Positions 26,475-37,000 of a DNA stretch of 64,000 bases are shown here, piece by piece. Under the pieces are notes generated by a model. It saw only the letters and a list, made by a program, of their open reading frames with translations, was not told the origin of the DNA and did no database searches. Positions within the stretch are counted from its first letter, which is position 1, and every line of letters begins with the position of its first letter. Source of the DNA: Arcicella aurantiaca (GTDB lineage Bacteria > Bacteroidota > Bacteroidia > Cytophagales > Spirosomataceae); the NCBI RefSeq assembly GCF_003148625.1, contig NZ_QGGO01000004.1, forward strand, positions 185,995-249,994. Reading direction: 5' to 3'. Position numbers and translations under genes: made by a program.

Positions 26475-26918
26475 CTACTTACTTAATTCTTTTCTCATTT
26501 TATAATGTTGAATTTCTCCGAAGAGCAAATAAGAGTCTTCTACAATATCATAACCAATTGATTGGTAAAACTTTACGGCATTTTCTCTGGCATCAAGGAT
26601 AATCTCTTTGATGCCTTTTGCTTTGGCTACATCTTCCAAATATTTCATCAATAACTTGCCAACGCCTTTTCCTTGTACTTCTGGAGCTACTGCCACACAT
26701 CTAACCTGCCCTTGTGTAGGCGTATTTGTTTGCATACGTGCTACGCCCACAATTTTGTCGGTTTCAGCATCAACAATCATGGCGTGGTCGGCTTGGTCTT
26801 CGTCTTTTAGCACTTCACTACCTTTAAGTTGCCCCCAAGGTTCACGCAAAACTGTAAAACGAAGATGATAATATTGCTCCCATTCTTGGGCAGTTGTAGG
26901 AATTTTGACAATTAGCAT
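26475..26918 (-). CDS. GNAT-family N-acetyltransferase
   Basis: This 147-residue enzyme has the acetyl-CoA motif QVRCVAVAPEVQGKGVGKLL (motif A with Q/RxxGxG/A), then an ILDARENAVKFYQSIGYDIV motif B. It is therefore likely active. ElaA-like proteins have a similar start (W..YYHLRFTVLREPWGQLKG), and the acceptor substrate is unknown. It is convergent with the lipoprotein gene upstream, and a purine-rich tract follows on its 5' side. Confidence 0.85.
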   Translation of the reverse strand: MLIVKIPTTAQEWEQYYHLRFTVLREPWGQLKGSEVLKDEDQADHAMIVDAETDKIVGVARMQTNTPTQGQVRCVAVAPEVQGKGVGKLLMKYLEDVAKAKGIKEIILDARENAVKFYQSIGYDIVEDSYLLFGEIQHYKMRKELSK

Positions 26919-26930
26919 ATATTTATTGAT

Positions 26931-27030
26931 AGAGGGAAAGAGGGAAGAGTTAAGGGGGAAAGGGAAATAGGGAAAGAGTTAAGGGAAAAGCCTCCCTTTC
27001 CTCCTACCTTCTTTCCTCTTACCTCCTTTA
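26931..27030. repeat. Polypurine tract followed by polypyrimidine tract
   Basis: The forward strand reads AGAGGGAAAGAGGGAAGAG, AGGGGGAAAGGGAAATAGGG and similar for 60 bases, then CCTCCCTTTCCTCC and CTTTCCTCTTACC for 40. The halves are partly complementary, so a hairpin or triplex-prone structure is possible. It separates the minus-strand GNAT and VWA-like genes. Confidence 0.65.
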
Positions 27031-27816
27031 CAGTTCTACAACTTCGGCAGTTACGCCCAATTCTAAGAAAAGACGTTGCCAATAAGTTGAAATGGCTGGA
27101 TTATTTTTCTTTCTTGAAGCCGTTGGTTCAAATGGTTTTGCAATAAATATTTGTGCTAATCCAATATTAGGCAAAGTAGCTTTTAATCCATCGGCATCTT
27201 CTCTTGCCCAACCTACCGCTGCGGCATCATCAACAGGAGGATTGGTATGAAAATCTCGACGACCTTCTGCTTTCATGCTTTCAACCATATCCGACAAAAA
27301 GTAGGCTTTCACGTTATAACCTTTTCCAATAACTTTGTCAATTAAAGGTAACGCCGCCCAAATATCGGTATTGTTCTTACTTGAAGAGGTGTTCTGAGAA
27401 GCTAATTGAGCAAAAACGATTTTCTTAAAAACACTCCGTTCTTTGTCCATCGACATATTGTATTCTGTCGAAATCGCCTCCGAATCAGTTGAACTTGCAC
27501 CTTGCAATTCTCCCTTTTCGGTTCTGCTTGTTACTTCAACGGCTTTGCCTTTGGCAGTATTTTCATGTACAAAATATACCTCAATTTTATCGCCTTTCCC
27601 TTTCACATTTTCATCAATCAATTGACTAATGACTTTGGTATATTTTTCGTTAACAAATTTTTTATTGACATTCACGCTTACCGATTTGTCAATAAAAATC
27701 ATAGAACACGTTTTTGCTTCTTCAACGTCTTCGTACTTTTTACCTGCATCCGAGCAACTTAGCACAAGGCTACTCGCTGGAATTAGAAATAAGTAGTATT
27801 TTAGTTTATTTTTCAT
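27028..27816 (-). CDS. Lipoprotein with a von Willebrand factor A-like domain
   Basis: This 262-residue protein has a signal ending at Cys21 (LVLSCSDAG). FIDKSVSV supplies a D-x-S-x-S metal site (Asp43, Ser45, Ser47), and SDMVESM near residue 175 fits the later Asp of a MIDAS. An NNTDIWAALPLIDK segment fits the Thr element. A VWA fold is thus inferred, although the whole has no assigned family that I recognise. It would be outer-membrane anchored. It may be co-oriented with the GNAT gene, but the purine tract separates them. Confidence 0.65.
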   Translation of the reverse strand: MKNKLKYYLFLIPASSLVLSCSDAGKKYEDVEEAKTCSMIFIDKSVSVNVNKKFVNEKYTKVISQLIDENVKGKGDKIEVYFVHENTAKGKAVEVTSRTEKGELQGASSTDSEAISTEYNMSMDKERSVFKKIVFAQLASQNTSSSKNNTDIWAALPLIDKVIGKGYNVKAYFLSDMVESMKAEGRRDFHTNPPVDDAAAVGWAREDADGLKATLPNIGLAQIFIAKPFEPTASRKKNNPAISTYWQRLFLELGVTAEVVEL

Positions 27817-27987
27817 GGGGGTAAATTATGCACTTGATAAATGCTTATGAAATCTTATCAGCGGTTAAATAATTTGCAAAATAATTAGATTCTTCAGATA
27901 ATCTTCATTGGTTAATGTTAATTCGTTAATTTTATTGCGAAAAATATTTTAAACGATACCAATAACGGATAATAGGCAAGAATTAAT

Positions 27988-28125
27988 ATGAATCAAAATC
28001 AAAAAATATTTAGATGGGTGTTTATTATTTTCACCGTTTTGATGGCAATATTGGCAATTCAGATGGGAATGAATACGACTGCTCCGTGGAATAAGAAAAA
28101 AGCAAATACTGAAAAAAGTAAGTAG
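27988..28125 (+). CDS. Small single-pass membrane protein (45 aa)
   Basis: This short gene reads MNQNQKIFRWVFIIFTVLMA, continuing through a hydrophobic stretch to MGMNTTAPWNKKKANTEKSK. It has one membrane segment (about residues 10-30) and a basic tail. It starts with ATG and has a hairpin 40 bases after the stop. The TTAPWNKK tail looks familiar from small proteins in related genomes, but I cannot name a family. Being below 60 residues it is easily missed. Confidence 0.55.
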   Translation: MNQNQKIFRWVFIIFTVLMAILAIQMGMNTTAPWNKKKANTEKSK

Positions 28126-28163
28126 CAGTAATGCTATATTTAGTAGATAAAGTTATTCAAATA

Positions 28164-28208
28164 AAACGGCAAGAGGTTCAATGATTACATCAGAACTCCT
28201 TGCCGTTT
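28164..28208. terminator. Bidirectional terminator between the small gene and the helicase
   Basis: AAACGGCAAG pairs with CTTGCCGTTT, with inner GAGGTTC/GAACTC partial pairing, then TCTTATTTT. It serves the 45-residue gene on one side and the convergent helicase gene on the other. Confidence 0.75.
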
Positions 28209-28217
28209 CTTATTTTA

Positions 28218-29330
28218 TTAAATTTTCTTGAAAGAAATATTCAACAACTTAGTGTATTCATTAAGTCTTTTCACTTCAGATTGCGTTACAAAACAGATAG
28301 ATATTCCTCTTTTCCCTGCACGAGCCGTTCTGCCACTTCGGTGGGTATAATATTCTGGTTGGTCGGGCAATTGATAATGAATAACATAAGCCAAATCGTC
28401 AACGTCAATTCCACGAGCAGAAATATCAGTAGCTATCAAAATTTTGAGTTTATGACTCTTGAAAGCCCGCATTACTTTATCACGTTCTTTTTGTTGTAAA
28501 TCTCCGTGAATGGCGTCAACAGGATAATTTTTACTAATTAGTTGCTTCGTTAGCGTTTGTACAGCGGCTTTGGTTCTACAAAAAATTATTCCCGAAGCAG
28601 CATTCATCGTTTTTATAAACTGAACAACATAATCAAATTTATCCTTCTCTTCACAGACAAAATATTGGTGTTCAATCAAATTATTTACTACTTCATGCTT
28701 ACTGACTTGCACCATTTTGGTATTTTTAGCCATGTAAGTATCTATCAATTTTTGAAGAGCCGTCGGCAACGTTGCTGAAAACAACCATTTTTTCCCATCC
28801 GTCGGAATTTGACGTAAAACAGTATTCAATTCTTCTTTAAAACCCATGCTCAACATTTCGTCGGCTTCGTCTAAAATGAGCGTTTTTACGGTTTTCAGAC
28901 TAATCGCCTTACGATTTAACAAATCAATTAATCGTCCCGGTGTTGCTACAATTATTTGAGTTGGTCTTGATAGATTTCTTAATTGTATTTCAATTTTCTC
29001 ACCGCCATAAACAGCCCCGACGAAGATTTTTTCTGGAGCATATTTGGTCAACTTGAATAAATGCTTGGCAATTTGTTGGCATAATTCACGAGTTGGTGCT
29101 AAAATCAAGCCTTGAACTTCCGTAGATTTTGGGTTAATTTTCATTAAAAGCGGTAAACCGAAAGCGGCGGTTTTGCCTGTTCCCGTTTGTGCTTGACCAA
29201 TAAAATCGTTTTGATTTTTGAGTAAAAATGGAATAGATTTTTCCTGTATTTCAGAAGGCTTGTTAATATTCATTTCAGTCAATGCTTGAATGAAATGCTC
29301 TGAAACGCCTAATTCTTTAAATGTTGCCAA
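28218..29330 (-). CDS. DEAD-box RNA helicase (short form)
   Basis: This 370-residue ATP-dependent RNA helicase has the Q motif (FKELGVSEHFIQAL...PSEIQ), AQTGTGKT at 47-54, PTREL, DEAD at 154-157, SAT, the ARGIDV motif and HRSGRTARAG. It lacks a C-terminal RNA-binding extension. Such short forms are typically involved in ribosome assembly or cold adaptation, which is inference. A block of TTATCAGT words separates it from the SDR gene upstream. Confidence 0.93.
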   Translation of the reverse strand: MATFKELGVSEHFIQALTEMNINKPSEIQEKSIPFLLKNQNDFIGQAQTGTGKTAAFGLPLLMKINPKSTEVQGLILAPTRELCQQIAKHLFKLTKYAPEKIFVGAVYGGEKIEIQLRNLSRPTQIIVATPGRLIDLLNRKAISLKTVKTLILDEADEMLSMGFKEELNTVLRQIPTDGKKWLFSATLPTALQKLIDTYMAKNTKMVQVSKHEVVNNLIEHQYFVCEEKDKFDYVVQFIKTMNAASGIIFCRTKAAVQTLTKQLISKNYPVDAIHGDLQQKERDKVMRAFKSHKLKILIATDISARGIDVDDLAYVIHYQLPDQPEYYTHRSGRTARAGKRGISICFVTQSEVKRLNEYTKLLNISFKKI

Positions 29331-29336
29331 TGTATT

Positions 29337-29617
29337 TTCAGTTATCAGTAAACAATTATCAGTTATCAGTTATCAGTAAACAGGTCACGATAGAAAGTAA
29401 ACGCTATTAATGGCAAAGTTACCCATATTATCTTAGCGTTAAGTTTATTTTTACTGATAACTATTAACTATTAACTGATAACTATTAACTATTAACTGTT
29501 TACTGATAACTGTTCACTATTAACCATTCACTGATAACTATTAACCATTCACTGATAACTATTAACCATTCACTAATAACTATTAACCATTCACTAATAA
29601 CTGTTCACTGATAACTG
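29337..29617. repeat. Block of short tandem words: TTATCAGT on one side, ACTGATAA/ATTAAC on the other
   Basis: 29337-29378 carries several TTATCAGTAAACA and TTATCAGTTATCAG units. 29450-29617 carries many ACTGATAACTATTAACC and ACCATTCACTAATAACT units, among them runs of the 21-base period ACTGATAACTATTAACC+ATTC. The two parts are inverted relative to each other. There are no unique spacers between fixed repeats, so it is not CRISPR. Confidence 0.8.
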
Positions 29618-30385
29618 CTAAATCGTCGTTCCGCCGTCGGCAGTATAAATTCCTCCTGTGCAATAACCCGAAGCATCAGAGGCTAAGAAAAGAGCTAAAC
29701 CTGCAATTTCCTCAACGGTTCCCATACGAGCAATGGGTAGGTTTTTAACAAAACGATTTAATATTTGTTCATTCTGCCAAAGGGCTTCTGAAAATTTTGT
29801 TTTGATTAATCCCGGACAAATTGAATTGACTCTAATGCCGTCCGCTCCCCATTCTTTGGCAGTAACTTTTGTGAGCATATTCAAGGCAGCTTTCGAGACA
29901 GAATATAACCCTAAACCTGGGTCTGGCGTAATGCCTGCAATAGAACTAATATTTATTACTGAACCTCCACCACGTTGTTTCATAATGGGATGAACCATTT
30001 TACTAATTTCAAATGGGGCTTTTACATTAATATTCATAATCTTGTCAAAAGCCCATTCTTCTGCATTTAAAACTGGACCATAAACAGGATTAGTTGCGGC
30101 ATTATTAACTAAAATATCAATGCCTCCGTATAAATCAACGGTTTGTTGTATCAACAATTTACAGCTCGAAATATCCCCTGCATTGGCGGCAATACCCGTA
30201 CATTCTCCACCTTGCGAGCGAATATCTTCCGCTACTTTGTCTAATTCTTCTTGTTTGCGAGAATTGATAACAACTTTCGCTCCACAAGCAGCATAAAACC
30301 GTGCGATGGCTTCGCCAATTCCTTTTGATGCTCCTGTAATGAGGGCAACTTTTCCTTCAAGACTAAAAATTTGATTTGCGTTCAT
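29618..30385 (-). CDS. SDR-family oxidoreductase
   Basis: Taken from MNANQIFSLEGKVALITGAS, 255 residues. A longer start 13 residues upstream lacks support. TGASKGIG is the dinucleotide motif (17-24), NNAA follows at about 94, and Ser147, Tyr161 and Lys165 form the catalytic set (YSVSK). The C-terminal half has DGIRVNSICPGLIKTKF and GGIYTADGGTTI, typical of 3-oxoacyl-ACP reductase-like or glucose-dehydrogenase-like SDRs. The substrate is not predictable. The stop codon lies next to the word repeat block. Confidence 0.88.
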   Translation of the reverse strand: MNANQIFSLEGKVALITGASKGIGEAIARFYAACGAKVVINSRKQEELDKVAEDIRSQGGECTGIAANAGDISSCKLLIQQTVDLYGGIDILVNNAATNPVYGPVLNAEEWAFDKIMNINVKAPFEISKMVHPIMKQRGGGSVINISSIAGITPDPGLGLYSVSKAALNMLTKVTAKEWGADGIRVNSICPGLIKTKFSEALWQNEQILNRFVKNLPIARMGTVEEIAGLALFLASDASGYCTGGIYTADGGTTI

Positions 30386-30430
30386 TTGTTGTTTTTGAGT
30401 GTATTTGGTTTTCCTTATACTCAAAGCAAA

Positions 30431-33400
30431 TCAATAATTATTAATATTCAAAGTGCTACCTGATTCTTTGTTTAGCGTTCCTAAAAGTTGTAAAATATTT
30501 AAGGTTGCACTTACCCCTGTTGGTATAGTCACAATGTGTCCAGCGTTGATGGTTATGATGTCGGTAGTGATGGGTAATCTTTTACATGACCAAACGCTTG
30601 TATCATCCCAGCTACCTGTTTTAACAGATTGCATATCAGCACAATAAAGCAATTTCACTTCATCAAAATAAAGACTTTCGGTTTGTGTTTGATTAAGTTT
30701 TATGACAACTTTTCCAACTTGCGAAGGATTCCCAAACAAAGTCCATTCCAATATATAATGAACCCATTTTTTAGGGTCAGCCATTACACTTAAGATAGGG
30801 CTACCTCCGCCACTACTCGTCTCAAATGTTTGTATTTGAAGTGGATACGCCGTATTTCCATCATTATAAACCCAAAATTCAATTCCATGTGGAAAATCCG
30901 CAACACTAAGCGAAGAAGATTTTCTAAAATCTAAGGTTTCGGCACTCGTTGGATTTGTTATTTTAATGGATTTTGTATTGATAAAAGGTAAACTCGCATT
31001 AGCCATATCCAAAGCAGAAATCGAAGAAAAATTTAGCCAATTAGTATTTAAAGCATCTCCATAAATTGTTTCATCTTGGGCAACCAAAGCAACGGGCGGA
31101 GTTGGTATATAGACCTTAAAAAATCTATCAACATATACTCCTTTCTTAAAATAATCTCCTTCAAAAAAAGCTCTTACTTTTACTGTTCCTGTATCACCTG
31201 TGAGGCTAATAACATTTCCAGAAATTGTAGCAGGGCCTGATATCAGCATATAGGAAAATGGCTCTTGTGTTGGAGAAGTAGTGGCATTAATAGAAAAAGA
31301 AGCATCTGTTGGCAACTTATTGGGAATTGAGTCAAAACTCATTGAATAATGTATTATTGCACGGTCAACTTCAAAGCTTTGGTCAACTGGCAAAGCGGGT
31401 CTATAAGTAGCATTTCCGTGTTGAACTGCTCGAATAGTCACTTTCCCCGGCTTTCCCGTCAATTTAATTTGGTTATCAACAGTATAAGCAGGGCCAGACA
31501 TTGTAAAATAATACAAGGGAGATACCCCGACAGACGATACAGCAGAAGCTGTTATACTATGCAAGGAATTAATATCAATTTCTTGATTAGGAATAGCATT
31601 AAAAGACAATGTTTGCGGAGTTCCTCCGCAATTTATTTCAATATTTTTCACTTGGGTTTCTGATAATCCTTGGGGGTCAGTTACTTGAAGATAAACCTTA
31701 TACCAATAAGTAGCATCACCAGCTTCACATCCAGAGGCAGGGAAAGTTGCTGAAAGATTGTTACCAATCAGAGGGGCATCTTTATGTTCATGTCCGTTAT
31801 GAGCAAAAGCAATTGTCCAACTCAAGGTTAAATCATTAGCATTCGCTTGTTTATCTGTCACTACGGCAGACAAATTAACACTATAGTTTTGATTAGGAGG
31901 AATTGAAGCAACCTCATCCAAACTTGTACTCATAATAGCAGGTGGAGTATTATTAGCATAAACATAAACTGAATCGAAAGCCGTCATACCTGTCCCATTA
32001 TTATCAGTAACTTTCAATTTTACTTTATATGTTTGTTGTGTATTTCCAGTAGGTTTGAATAGATAGTGAGGAGCTAATCCTGTACTAAAAACAACATTAT
32101 CAACCGACCATTCGTAGGTAAGTGTTGAATTGTCTGGGTCGTAAGATTTAATGGCACTAAAAGCAATAGGTAACGATGCCATTCCATGATTAGAATCCAT
32201 CTCTATTTTTGCAATTGGGGGAAAGTCAGCGGTTGAGTATGTCACTTTATGAGCTTCGTCGCAAGGAGCAGTATTGCCGCTAACATAATAAATGGCATCT
32301 TCCGAAGGATTAAATGTTACGCCAACAATTTGGTCTGGTAGCTGCATAAAGTCCTCAATAGTAGCGGGTTCATGATTTGCATCAAAAGTCATCGCTCTAA
32401 TCCATTTTGCTCCAAAATCAGCAAAAAATAAAGCATTATGATATTTAGCTGGAAAACTCGTTCCCTGATAAAAGTCTCCTACGACAATGGTACTTCCCTT
32501 AAAAACATCTAAACCATTATAATAAAACTGTCCTTCCTGAATTCCTAATTGCTTAATTGTCGTTTGATTGAATAAAACATTAGCATGAAAAGAATGTTCT
32601 CGATACTCAAAAATAGGCTTTCTGTGATTATTAGGTATGTAGGTAGAATCATCAAAAGCTTCATTGCTTGAATCTATCCCTTCATAATGAGGCCATCCGA
32701 AATTTTGGTCGCTTGCTGTTACCGTATTGATTTCTTCTCTTTGATAGCCTCCAACATCTCCTACAACTAAAATACCGGGGTTTCCCTCCTCAGAGTGATG
32801 TCCACCCGTATTGGGCATCAAAGTCATTCTATATGGATTTCTAAATCCTTTAGCCCACATTCTTGACTGTGCGGCACGTGGTTTTAAGCTATCATAATGA
32901 GGATTAGAAGCATATCCTTCTCCAGTCATCGGATTGATTCTTAACACTTTCCCATTCAAACTACTATCCATTTGGCAACGATAACTTCCTACATTTTGTC
33001 CAGCAGTAATTACTCCTGCCTCGATGGCTTCATATACATTTCCATTATTACCAGTGTCATTCCCAACAACAGAACCATCACCAGTTGATATTAATAATGT
33101 TCCGTCTGTTCCAAAAACCATACATCCTCCACCATGATTGGGACCTAAAATTGGAATACCATCTGATGGCACATCTCCTATTAAAACGAGACGACTATTG
33201 GGAATAAGAGTGGTAAAATCAGTATTAATATCTGCAGTGTATCGTGCCACCCTAACAATCGTTCCTGATTGACTTGCATCATCTCCTCCATCAACACCTG
33301 TCAATAAGAATAATCTATTCACAGAATACATTAGATATATATGTCCATTTGTGACAAAATTGGGGTCTAAAACCATAGATACCAACCCCAAGTCACCCGT

Positions 33401-33715
33401 ATTTAATACTTCATTTGAAATATCAAGCATTAAATGACGTTGCTCAACATGGTTAGTATCATAACGAATAGCCCAGACTTTACCATTAATTTCGTAGGCG
33501 TACATTCTTCCCGATTGGTCAAAATTTAAACCCACTAAACCAAAAAGTCCATTCCCATAACTTCCTTTAATCTTCAACTCATCTTGAATTCCAGTTCCTT
33601 GTCCAAAACTCCAATAAGAGGCAAAAAAGATAAAGAAGAGTACGAAAAACTTACGACAAGCAATAGTGGAGTAATCCCTCTTTTGGAGAGAACAAACGTA
33701 TATATATAATTTCAT
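30431..33715 (-). CDS. Secreted PQQ-dependent sugar dehydrogenase-like multidomain protein
   Basis: Taken from MKLYIYVCSLQKRDYSTIAC; the signal-like FFVLFFIFFASYWSFGQG lies at residues 20-40, so the mature part is about 1055 residues. A six-bladed glucose/sorbosone-dehydrogenase propeller (about 45-470) has GLVGLNFDQSGRMYAYEIN, NHGGGCMVFGTDGTLLISTG and GFRNPYRMTLMPNTGG. A PKD domain (about 495-590) and an Ig-like domain follow. Two MBG-like repeats (about 690-870) then precede a carbohydrate-binding-like unit and a final G8-like repeat (SWDDTSVWSCKRLPITTDII). No T9SS C-terminal sorting signal is evident. Confidence 0.8.
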   Translation of the reverse strand: MKLYIYVCSLQKRDYSTIACRKFFVLFFIFFASYWSFGQGTGIQDELKIKGSYGNGLFGLVGLNFDQSGRMYAYEINGKVWAIRYDTNHVEQRHLMLDISNEVLNTGDLGLVSMVLDPNFVTNGHIYLMYSVNRLFLLTGVDGGDDASQSGTIVRVARYTADINTDFTTLIPNSRLVLIGDVPSDGIPILGPNHGGGCMVFGTDGTLLISTGDGSVVGNDTGNNGNVYEAIEAGVITAGQNVGSYRCQMDSSLNGKVLRINPMTGEGYASNPHYDSLKPRAAQSRMWAKGFRNPYRMTLMPNTGGHHSEEGNPGILVVGDVGGYQREEINTVTASDQNFGWPHYEGIDSSNEAFDDSTYIPNNHRKPIFEYREHSFHANVLFNQTTIKQLGIQEGQFYYNGLDVFKGSTIVVGDFYQGTSFPAKYHNALFFADFGAKWIRAMTFDANHEPATIEDFMQLPDQIVGVTFNPSEDAIYYVSGNTAPCDEAHKVTYSTADFPPIAKIEMDSNHGMASLPIAFSAIKSYDPDNSTLTYEWSVDNVVFSTGLAPHYLFKPTGNTQQTYKVKLKVTDNNGTGMTAFDSVYVYANNTPPAIMSTSLDEVASIPPNQNYSVNLSAVVTDKQANANDLTLSWTIAFAHNGHEHKDAPLIGNNLSATFPASGCEAGDATYWYKVYLQVTDPQGLSETQVKNIEINCGGTPQTLSFNAIPNQEIDINSLHSITASAVSSVGVSPLYYFTMSGPAYTVDNQIKLTGKPGKVTIRAVQHGNATYRPALPVDQSFEVDRAIIHYSMSFDSIPNKLPTDASFSINATTSPTQEPFSYMLISGPATISGNVISLTGDTGTVKVRAFFEGDYFKKGVYVDRFFKVYIPTPPVALVAQDETIYGDALNTNWLNFSSISALDMANASLPFINTKSIKITNPTSAETLDFRKSSSLSVADFPHGIEFWVYNDGNTAYPLQIQTFETSSGGGSPILSVMADPKKWVHYILEWTLFGNPSQVGKVVIKLNQTQTESLYFDEVKLLYCADMQSVKTGSWDDTSVWSCKRLPITTDIITINAGHIVTIPTGVSATLNILQLLGTLNKESGSTLNINNY

Positions 33716-33900
33716 GATACTATAGTATGGGCAAAATAATTCTACAAAATAATACATTAAACCTCAAATTCACTATCAAACACTTACTAATTTATCCTGT
33801 GTTAATCGTTTATGACCAGTTTATCATCAATTATCATAACAACTGTCGTCTTTAACACGTTAAAATATCGTTGGTTTAAAAAAAATCAAGTCGAATGAAC

Positions 33901-33908
33901 TAAATTTG
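33901..33908 (+). promoter_or_regulatory. Possible -7 element upstream of secA
   Basis: TAAATTTG fits TAnnTTTG and lies 94 bases before the secA start. No perfect -33 TTTG was found at 17-23 bases; GGTTTAAA is the nearest. Confidence 0.4.
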
Positions 33909-34001
33909 TAAGTATTTTCATTTTAGAGACAGGCAACTTTAGCGTTTCGTTGCTTATTAATCTGAATACGAGAACTAAACACAGAACATAAAAACAGTAT
34001 A

Positions 34002-37000
34002 ATGATAAATTACATCACCAAAGCAGTAACTAAGCTTTTCGGAACTAAGTCTGAACGTGACATTAAGGAATTAATGCCTTACGTTGAAAAAACAAATGCC
34101 GAATTTTCAAAACTGCGTAACCTATCTGACGAACAATTACGTCAGCAAACGGCCGAATTAAAAGAAATTATCCAGAAAAATCTTGCTAAGATTGATGCTG
34201 ATATTTCTGATTTAAAAATGGAGGTCGAAGCAAATCCTGAAATGTCAGTTGATGCTAAAGAAACTATTTTCAACCAAATTGATACGCTTGGTCTTGACCG
34301 TAATAAACAATTAGAAGTTGTTCTTTTGGACATTCTTCCTCGGGCTTTTGCCATCGTGAAAGAAACCGCAAGGCGTTTTACCGAGCATAAAAAATTAGAA
34401 GTTCCTGCAACGGTTCATGATAAATTTATTGCAGCCAAGAAGAAAAACGTTGAAATTGTTGGCGATAATGCCATTTGGCACAACAAATGGAACGCCGCAG
34501 GAAATGAAATTGAGTGGAACATGGTTCACTACGATGTTCAGTTGATTGGTGGAGTTGTATTACATCAAGGTAAAATTTCGGAAATGGCTACGGGTGAAGG
34601 TAAAACGTTGGTTTCTACACTTCCTGCTTTCTTAAATGCTTTGGCTGGTCGTGGTGTTCACTTGGTTACAGTCAATGATTATCTTGCCAAACGTGACTCT
34701 GAATGGAATGCTCCTTTATTTGAATTTCATGGTTTGACGGTTGATTGTATCGATAAACACGAACCAAATACAGACGAACGTCGTCAGGCATATTTAGCCG
34801 ATATTACTTACGGAACAAATAACGAATTCGGTTTCGATTATCTCCGTGATAACATGGCTCGCACGCCAGAAGAGCAAGTTCAACGCAAACACCATTACGC
34901 AATGGTCGATGAGGTCGATTCAGTTTTGATTGATGACGCTCGTACTCCATTGATTATTTCTGGCCCAATGGCTCGTGGCGACGAACAAGAATTTGATGCC
35001 TTCAATCCTTTGGTAGCTCGTATGGTTGAGCAACAAAAGAAATTGGTTCAAGATTTATTGGTAGAAGCCAAGAAATTAATCGCTGCTGGTAATAAAAAAG
35101 AAGGTGGTTTGGCTCTTTTCCGTGCTTACAGAGGTTTACCAAAAGCTCGTCCTGTAATTAAATATCTTTCTGAAACAGGTATTAAGCAAATCATGCAGGA
35201 AACGGAAAATATCTATTTGGCAGAAAATCAGAAATTGATGCCAGAAGCAGATGCTCCGTTGATGTTTACGATTGAAGAGAAAAACAATCAGGTGGAAATG
35301 ACGGAAAAAGGTTTGACTTTCATGACTCGCATGGTAGAAAACCCTGATTTCTTTGTGATTCCTGACCTTTCGGTTGATTTAACAACTATTGAGAAAAAAG
35401 CAGAGATTACTGAACAAGAAAGATTACTTGAAAAAGAAGCTCTTATTCGTGATTATTCAGCAAAAACACAACGTATTCACACCGTAAGCCAATTATTGAA
35501 AGCTTATACTTTATTCGAGAAAAACGTTGAATACATCGTTGATGAAACAGACGGAAAAGTAAAAATCGTAGATGAATCAACGGGTCGTATTATGGAAGGT
35601 CGCCGTTATTCAGACGGATTGCACCAAGCCATTGAAGCAAAAGAAAGCGTAAACATCGAAGATGCTACGCAAACGTATGCCACGATTACGCTTCAAAACT
35701 ATTTCAGAATGTATCACAAACTTTGTGGTATGACGGGTACAGCTGAAACAGAAGCAGGTGAATTCTGGACGATTTACAAATTGGACGTAGTAACGATTCC
35801 AACTAACCGTCAAATTTCAAGATTTGACCACGAAGACAAAGTTTACAAAACTGTTCGTGAAAAATATAGTGCCGTTGCTGACGAAATTCAAGAATTAGTT
35901 GATGGTGGTCGCCCTGTTTTAGTGGGTACAACTTCGGTTGATAACTCTGAATTGTTGAGCCGTATGCTTTCAATCCGTAAAATTCAACACAATGTATTGA
36001 ACGCCAAGCAACACGCTCGTGAAGCAGACATCGTTGCGGAGGCTGGTCATTCTGGAAAAGTAACCATCGCAACCAACATGGCTGGTCGTGGTACGGATAT
36101 TAAATTATCTGCTGATGCAAAAAAATCAGGAGGTTTAGCCATTGTAGGTACAGAAAGACACGAATCTCGCCGTGTTGACAGACAGTTACGTGGTCGTGCG
36201 GGTCGTCAAGGAGACGTTGGTTCTTCACAATTCTTCCTTTCATTAGAAGATGATTTGATGCGTAAATTCGGTTCAGACCGTATCGCTAAAGTGATGGACA
36301 GAATGGGTATGGAAGAAGGCGAAGTGATTCAGCACTCAATGATTACGTCGTCGGTAGAAAGAGCTCAGAAAAAAGTAGAAGAAAATAACTTTGGTATTCG
36401 TAAGCGTTTATTAGAATATGATGACGTAATGAACTACCAAAGAAATGCCATCTACAAACGTCGTCAGAATGCCCTTTTCGGAGAACGTTTAGCTTTAGAT
36501 ATTGCCAATAATACGTATGATGTTTGTTCTGAAATTATTCAAAACAATCCAAATTTTGACGAATTAGAATTGCGTTGTATTGAGATTTTAGGAATTGTTC
36601 CGCCATTCTCACGTGATGAAATTGGTAAATTCAATACTCAACAACGTACCACTCGTTTATACGAAGCAGCCGAACAACATTATCATGCTAAAAATAAAGG
36701 CTTGATGGAAAAAGTTGTAAACTTTGCCAAAGAAGCCCTTTCTCACGGATATACAGGTATGCAAGTACCAATTGTGAGTGGAAACATGATGTCACAAATG
36801 TTTGCTGATGCTCAGGAAACGATTGATACGAACGGTCGTAAATTGATTCAAGAAATGGAGAAATCTATTGCATTGAGTTTAATTGACCAAGAGTGGAAAG
36901 AGCATTTAAGAGACATGGACGATTTGAAACAATCTGTTCAGAATGCTTCTTACGAACAAAAAGACCCATTGTTAATTTACAAATTTGAAGCGGTTAAATT

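Noticed and set aside
29337-29617. CRISPR array or minisatellite inside a gene
   Set aside because: The words vary in length and order, there are no spacers, and no reading frame covers the block.
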